Assembly: GCA_947462335.1 (NCBI GenBank)
Contig: OX381716.1
Location: 1,924,845 to 1,988,844 of the forward strand
DNA: 64,000 nt
Direction of reading: 5' to 3'
Source: Harmothoe impar
Lineage: Eukaryota; Annelida; Polychaeta; Phyllodocida; Polynoidae
This document shows, one piece after another, positions 57,401 through 64,000 of this stretch (position 1 is the first letter of the stretch; each line of letters begins with the position of its first letter). The notes under the pieces are model-generated. The model saw nothing but the letters and a program-made list of their open reading frames with translations. It searched no databases and was not told the DNA's origin. The position numbers were made by a program, and so were the translations under genes.

Positions 57401-57654
57401 TTACTCTCAGTCAAGTATTCAATCTTTAAGATGTGAACTAGGTCTGTTATGCAGTACTTTACAATTTGTAGTGTAGTGGTTTTAGCCCAACATAAACATG
57501 ATTCACCTCTGTTTCACGATAATAAGTGCAGAATAATCCAAGTCTGTCGAGCCACAGAACAATAAAGGCAGATACACAACAGCAGCTGAGGGACAATAAA
57601 GGCAGATACACCAGGTTATAACAACCACCACATGATGTGACAACCAGGGGCCAC

Positions 57655-57915
57655 ACACAGGGTCATGTGACATAACATAACCTCATGTGACATAACATAA
57701 CCTCACTCTGAATACAGAGAGCCTCTTTCTGAGGTCAGACAAGCAGTGCTCTTACACCAGGGGGTGATGTGGTTTCAGACAGCCTGCGGTGCCCCCCTGT
57801 GTGTCATGGTGGGGGAGGGGGCGGGGGGGGGATGTGGTTTTACACCGCCTGTGGTACTCCCCTGTGTGTCATGGTGGGGGTCGGGGTGGAGGAGGTGGTG
57901 GGGGTGATGTGGTTT
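57655..57915 (+). repeat. Short direct repeats and a G-rich tandem region
   Basis: CATGTGACATAACATAACCT is repeated head to tail at about 57664-57703. Then two or three copies of about 70 bp containing GATGTGGTTT, CCCCTGTGTGTCATGG and GGTGGGGG run from about 57762 to 57915. The G-runs could form quadruplexes. The frames of up to 112 codons over it are artefacts. Confidence 0.75.
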
Positions 57916-58189
57916 CATTTTGCCTCAGGTGGTCCCTTTTCAACAAAGCCACAGCTTTCTGCATGCTTCTGCCTGTCCGAAACCCATTGCCCATTTCTGG
58001 TTGAACATGGTTTGCCTAATATTAGGCATCAAAATAACTGTTATATGTACAGACCAGCACCAATACAACATATTGGCATTATTATTCTTTGCACCTTACT
58101 TTTATAAATTGCAACACCAAATATAGAAATAGACATGAACAGAAGTAAACCATGTTGGTGTATGAATAGTGCTTTACTGTATTGTGTTT

Positions 58190-59025
58190 TCGTGATGATG
58201 CATAACTGGACCCCTTGCTAGGGCTTCAGGCATGCCTTTTGTCTACCATCTAAGGTTCATACACTCCCAAAGGTCCCTCCTGATGCATTAATGGGTCACT
58301 GGTGAGTGACTCTACATGACTCCATTTATACATCATAAAACATTAAACATTGATACAATATTTCCCTGGCAAGTTACTTTACAGGGCTGCTATTAAACCC
58401 TACTGAGTTGAGGCACTTCTGACGTGTCGGCGTGATGCATCAATGCAGCACTGGTGAGATACAAATGTTATATTTTAGCAACATGCCATCCTTAAGGGGT
58501 TGGCAGGTAATACACCAGGGGGCATGGTACTCTGGCAGTGAGTTATAGAGGATTTAGCTGTAAAAGTTTTCACAATGCATCTGATCCTCTGGGTTCAGTT
58601 CCATTTCCATCCGATCCATCAGGGACATGAAACTGCTATATCACCAATCCCCATCCACACACACAGCCAGAGACAGAAACACAAAGAGATCCTGTGAGGC
58701 TTCAGGAGTCCTGGCTCTAAAGGCTTGGGTCATAACCCCACAACATATAACATACAAAGGGAATCCATACTCATACTCATCCATGTAAGATATCCATGTT
58801 TGGTGTTAGTACTATATGGTACAAATTATAGGCAGAATGTATACAGAGAATGTCGAAAGTAAAAGGACAATTTAACCTGATGATCAATGATGGGTCATTA
58901 TGTGCACCAATGCAGTAAAACGCCCACCCTTCAAATGTATCTCAACCCCAAGGATGCTTGAATGTAACATTAGTTACTGGCATGCATTCATACATTATGA
59001 CAACAAACCAGCATTATCATTCAAG
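58190..59025. repeat. Diverged copies of the dispersed palindromic repeat
   Basis: Fragments at about 58190-58505 and 58880-59025 carry GATGCATAA, GGTGAGTGACTC, GGCGTGATGCATCAATGCAG and ACATTATGACAACAAA words in the family order. No gene lies between them. Confidence 0.5.
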
Positions 59026-59278
59026 CCTTCATAATAAACTGTGTCTTGTTGTTTTATGGGCTGCAGCAAAGTGAATTATGATGGGGGCTAGAAGCTATCA
59101 TCCAGATAGGCCATGAATCTTTTACACACCAGCCTACCTACCTATACCAGGACAGCCATTTACCTCTATTAGAGCTTGTATATCTCTCACCAGTTAGGGA
59201 AGGGACGATACTCCTATTACTACATCAGTTGATTCAATTCTAGGGAGGCCTATGCAAAAAGGAAGATTTATAATATAT

Positions 59279-59553
59279 GGCTGTGTCTCCTTGAGACAAT
59301 GTTTTTGTCTCTGACCGGGTGCCATCTCTGACCAGGTGCCGTCTCTGACTGGCTGCTGTCTCTGACCAGGTGTCAGAAAAAGGTGTTTTAAAAAGAATTA
59401 TACTCATATACGTATAAAAAAGAATTTGGAAAAACGTTATGTCGGTCGTTATATAATCATAGTCATAATTATAATTAGCCTCCTGCTGCTAGTATTTTGA
59501 CCTTATCAAGCCAAGCCGGTCCGAGACGGCACCCGGTCAGAGACGGCACCTGG
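59279..59553. mobile_element. Truncated second copy of the GGCTGTGTCTC MITE
   Basis: It shares AGAATTATACTCATATA, TTGGAAAAACGTTATG and CTCCTGCTGCTAGTATTTTGA with 15552-15934 in the same order. The right terminus (GAGACACAGCC) is missing. Its left end holds only about four of the 17-bp units, against about eight in the first copy. Confidence 0.85.
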
Positions 59554-60609
59554 TCAACTTACCTACATTCCATGGGCCTTATTTGCACTCATTTGCAAAC
59601 TTTTAATGCTGGCACTAAAAAAAAAAAATTTGAAAGGCTACTATGTACTGCGTGCTGTTTGGAGAGACATCTTATGCATGACAGCTCTTAAAATAACATT
59701 TAACCCCCCTCGTTCCCAGTACTGCTCCTAACCTGGGGGACTTCTAGGTACTACCACTGACTGACAGCATGCTGTTTTATTTTATATTGCTCCATACACA
59801 GAAAATCTGAAGGCCCCAGCCCTTAGTCTGAAGTGGCTATCCCAGGTTAGGGTCATTGGTCAGGCAAGTGTAAATCAAAAATGAGAACATAACATATGAC
59901 TCATGCCCTACTCAAAAGGACTAAAACTCATTGAAATGGAGAAGACTAAGGTGAGTTGGTCAGTACCGACCACCCTGTCAGTATAATAACTTGCCTTGGT
60001 TGGTCATATAGGAAGCCAGAAAATGACCCACTAGTTTAAGAACTACATGTTTTCACTGATTTGTAAGCCAGGACTCACTAAGTTCTGCAGCCTTAAGACC
60101 ATCAATGTACCCAGAGGAACTGCTTGATGTATGTACTACCAGTCAGGGACAGCCTGCTGGTTTATTGTCTATGGCTCCTTAGGGTCTAGTTGTTCTCCTG
60201 CACCACTGTTCCCCGGCCTATATCATTATTAGCCCGTAAAGCAGGCAATTTGTATACATGCTCCTTAGGGGGACATTTACCATAGAGAAAGATGTGCTGG
60301 AGACTGTTTGATTGTCTACTATCAGTTTTCATACTGTGCTGCCTATTGTAAAAAGGCATTGGTGACAAGTGGATTTGGTTTTCTTAGCAGGTTAACTAAG
60401 TTATACATACAATCTATTCCCTGGTGTTTTTGCCGCATCAATGTTAAACCGCCCAATTTTTATCCATTTAGTATTTTGTCAATTTATATATATATAATAT
60501 ATACATGGCCCCTTCATGAGGGACAGTTCCAATAAGATAGAGGTACTAAAGCAGCCAGCTGTTACAGACAGATACAAGTGCACTAACAGGAACCAGCAAC
60601 CCCTATTTG
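59554..60609. other. Noncoding, no feature seen
   Basis: AT-rich sequence with a short AT microsatellite at about 60484-60505. Frames here are under 76 codons and unrecognised. Confidence 0.5.
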
Positions 60610-60826
60610 CTAACTCACACATAAACCTACACGTTAACATGCCAGCACTACATGCCCTAATCATGTTCCTATTACTGTAAACTACTCACACATAAACCTA
60701 CACATTAACATGCCAGCACTACATGCCCCCATCATGTTCCTATTACTGTAAACTACTCACACATAAACCTACACATTAACATGCCAGCACTACATGCCCC
60801 AATCATGTTTCTATTACTGTAACATG
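60610..60826 (+). repeat. 71-bp tandem repeat, three units
   Basis: CTCACACATAAACCTACAC recurs at 60614, 60685 and 60756. Each unit continues through TTAACATGCCAGCACTACATG, CATCATGTTCCTATTACTGTAA-type sequence with only a few differences. Confidence 0.92.
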
Positions 60827-63800
60827 CATGCAGCATGCCTCTACATTAGTGCACTGCTGACACACCATTTGCTGCATGCTGCTTTCAATTAAAACTAAAA
60901 CTGGGTTGAAACTAAAACGATGATGTGCACTGCAGGGATGATGGGGAGGCCCCCTACTGAGTCAGTGCAATACTATGTTCTAGGTGCCACACCAACACTA
61001 TTTTTTTGCTGCTAGTAATGTTTCAAGCTGCCACACCCACACTATTGGCTGGTAATAATGTTGCTTACCTTATTCCTGTGCAATCTAATTCAGCAATCAT
61101 GTGTCTTGCTCAATGCAATATGAGAAGAAAACATTGTCTAGCAGCTATCTTTGATGTTTAACTTAAAGCCACATGCTGATGTCAGTTGAAGGCTATTTGA
61201 CCATAATACAGTCACGCAGCCCTGCCCTGGTTTATGACCCTCATTGTAGGCATCATGGCTCAATGCAGCAAGATACAGTTGATGCATTATGTCTGCAAAT
61301 GAATATAATGTGCAAAAGAACTATTCGTTCTTGAAAGGGTTAAGTGGCGCCTTCAGTGTGAACAGTCCAAGTGTTGAGTCAGTTTTCCACTGGTGAGTCT
61401 GTATAAAGGCTGTGGTTCTGAGTGTGGCTCACAGAGCTAGTTAATATTCAGGTCAGCCAGGATGAGATTTGCTGCTCTGTCAGAGGTACAAGAGCAGAAT
61501 GAGCTGGTCAGAGTCAGGTTGTGTTCTGGCTGGATGCACTTTGATTGGAAGCCAGTGATGTGGCTTTTCCTTAGCATTGTAGTCTGATTTTTAGTTGATT
61601 CTAAATAAAAGGGTTTCTAGATTTGAAAAAGCTATATTTGGTGGCACCATCTTTAATTTTGAGGAAGAACTGCCACGATGGATGTACTATCAGCGGGTGC
61701 AGTTTGGAGATTTAATCCTGCAGAACTTGAAGTAAGCTCTACCCGGTGCAGGCCCTGAGAAATTACAACCTTGGTAAACAGCAGATTAGATCTTGTGGGC
61801 TCATTTAAAACCCTATGGAGGAGATTGGTGATATGTGAGGGACATTATGCATTATGTAACAAGACTATAACAAGATACCTAATTTTAGAAGATGGGCACT
61901 GGCTGAATCACTTTGTCCCCCCCAAAAAAGTTTTGTTTCAGATCACCCAACTGAGCCCTTAAAAACAGGGCCAACTTTTACCCTTTTTGTTGTCAATTTA
62001 AGGGACTATACTTGATTCCCGCTGACTATTTGGCCAAAAATATAAGTATATTTACTTTAAGGGGATGACCAATCCCCAAGCACTGCTGGCTCTTGACAAG
62101 GTCTCCTGACTCTCTTCTCTGTAAGAGGATATATAAGCTGGTGTACAGGATTTTCTGTCATTGTCCCAGAGCAAACCAAAGCCATGCTTTACCCTTTAAG
62201 GACAGCATGGTGCTGGATACACTGTGTCCTACGTAGACATTGTGCTTGAATGCAACTCTAGGCAGCATGACATTCATACACAGCCAAAAATAAATTTCTC
62301 ATTTCTCATTCTGATTCTTGTCTCTTTTTCATGGCTTAGTATGCATGCCATTATACAGCAGGAACAACATATCCCCTAGTAGCAATATTTGAGCACAATA
62401 GGCTATACTAAGACTTGAGCACAATAGGCCACACATAGGCTCAGTACAGATCATATCGCCCTTTCGTTGATGCCCTATGTAGGATATGGTGAGGCACCAC
62501 TATCAGATGTCCAATAATATATAAATGACACCCAAAAGCAGGTCGTAGTGTGGTTTTATATCGCTCCCTCATTGACATGGCTTCAGATATGTATCACTCT
62601 CTTGCATCACTAGTGCCCATCATAAGAATATCTATGTATGTGCATACAAAGATCCCTATTCAGCAAGCAGCATTATTCAACATGTCATTCAGGATGATAA
62701 GGCATTACATATGTATGGTTATGGATGAGGCTGAATGAGTGTTGAAACACACATTTCGTATCAGGGACAGTGAGGGGAAAACCCCTAAAAATGACAGTTG
62801 ACAAATTAATGTATGTGCAGTTTTGATTAATGGCATTAAATACTGCTCTGTCATTATTGATTCCTGGACTGAGTGTAGCCTGACAGTCCTTCTAGATGCA
62901 TATTTTTTATCATTGATGTCAGACATTTCATGTTTATATTGAAACAGTGAGATGTGCAAATGCCAAAGCCAATTGTAATCCTAGACCTCTTAAAGAAAAT
63001 CAATTTTCAATGAATACGAAGGGCATTCAAGCCGTAATCATGTCCAAAGTGCCCGTAGTATTGCTTTGTTCTCAACTGATATCAACTAATTAGATGCAAA
63101 TCTATTAGTTACAATTTGATGACAAATTCATGAATAGATTATCATAATTCAGTCACCCATTCAGCCTGTGCATGTTACTGAAGTATGAATCTTTAATGTC
63201 CAGCACTTTGCCGCGTGCCTGTTCTGCTTAAGGCAGGATGTAAGCACCTATCAGCCTAATTTACTCTGCATGACAGTGCTGTGTTCTTATGTCATAGTCA
63301 TGGGAATTAATCACCACCCATCATGAGTTACATCATGCAGCAACCTGGTTCCCTAACCCAGCTACTCTCTAAAGCCTTACAAAGCTAATTGACTTATTCC
63401 ATACAGAAACTTACATCAACTGGCTCTATGGCATTTTAACCTTTCAGTAACAACTGTTTTAAATTTTTAAATTTCTAGATACAATAACACAAACGCAACT
63501 TATAGCCAATAATAAATCATCATCCAATCCCCCCAGCTGTTTAACCAGTTTTGTTCCCCTGCCTCATTAAGTCGCAGTTTGCTTGCATGATCCTCAAACA
63601 ATAACGACTGTCCAACACTTGTCTTCAACTTAGAACAGAGACTGTAGATGCTGCACCTAGGATGCAGGAGAATCTTGTCATGCCAACACAATAAGCGGGA
63701 ATCAAGCTGAGACTCTAATTAGCCACTGCTGCACATGGCATGGAATAGCAGTGAAAAAATGGTGCACACTGATAATGCTCCAGCCTTTAGTCTGTATTGG

Positions 63801-64000
63801 CTATTCAAGGTTAGTCATAGGAACATTGGTCACGCATGACTAATGTTAATTGGTAACTACTGACCAAACTGAGGTTATCAACAAAACTAGGTTGGTCATA
63901 TAGGTAGCCCAGTCTTGCCAAAAAGATGATGATGAGGTAAATCATAAGTGACTGACTAGGTTAGCTACTATTTGTTAGCCAGCACTGGCTAAGTTTTGGA
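60827..64000. other. Noncoding repeat-derived DNA
   Basis: It contains a palindromic-repeat fragment at about 61245-61345, a patch related to 32330-32430 at about 61360-61490, and another fragment at about 62190-62275. Beyond these I see no RNA gene, transposon end or convincing coding frame. Confidence 0.5.

Noticed and set aside
1..64000. CRISPR array, bacterial operons or phage genes
   Set aside because: The tandem repeats found lack the spacer-repeat structure, and all coding content is eukaryotic retroelement type.

Overview
The window is repeat-dominated nuclear DNA from a metazoan, probably a marine invertebrate. Three things point that way: a Ty3/gypsy retrotransposon primed by tRNA-His, several families of TIR elements and MITEs, and long diverged segmental duplications with no compact gene order. 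I cannot name the species from sequence alone. I see no convincing host protein-coding gene, no rRNA and no intact tRNA gene. Outside the retrotransposon almost every short ORF is a chance frame.

Layout. (1) Positions 577-9964 hold a 9.4 kb element with ~710 bp nearly identical terminal inverted repeats and a perfect 6-bp target duplication (CATCCA). It encodes no recognisable protein. Its TIRs carry dense arrays of cell-cycle-type promoter motifs (CCAAT, E2F, TTCAAA, CACGTG, CCGGAAGT), and further inverted repeats are nested inside. (2) About 1-45.87 kb outside that element is a set of long direct duplications (copy 1 at 1-13.1 kb, copy 2 at 13.1-30.6 kb, copy 3 at 30.6-44.9 kb, then a diverged fragment). 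Many copies of a short palindromic dispersed repeat are scattered through them. Because the copies can be compared, several insertions show up as filled versus empty sites: the 9.4 kb element, a 383-bp MITE and a tRNA-derived SINE-like segment. (3) Positions 45878-57400 hold a young full-length Ty3/gypsy LTR retrotransposon (LTRs about 99% identical) with Gag, zinc-knuckle and Pol reading frames. It also has a large 3' accessory region. (4) Positions 57.4-64 kb are further repeat-rich noncoding DNA with another MITE copy and a 71-bp tandem array.

The most interesting system is the retrotransposon's downstream half. Pol ends at UGA, but the same frame stays open for 120 more codons and contains two AT-hook motifs and a typical Pol tail. 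About 0.7 kb further on is a textbook Pol II promoter (E2F-like site, inverted CCAAT, GC box, TATATAAG, initiator), followed by a 37-nt stem-loop and an 804-codon frame broken by exactly two in-frame stops (UAA, UAG). That frame encodes a basic, C2H2-like zinc-binding segment and then a helical/coiled-coil segment. I recognise no family for this accessory protein. Whether the stops are read through or are recent lesions is the key open question.
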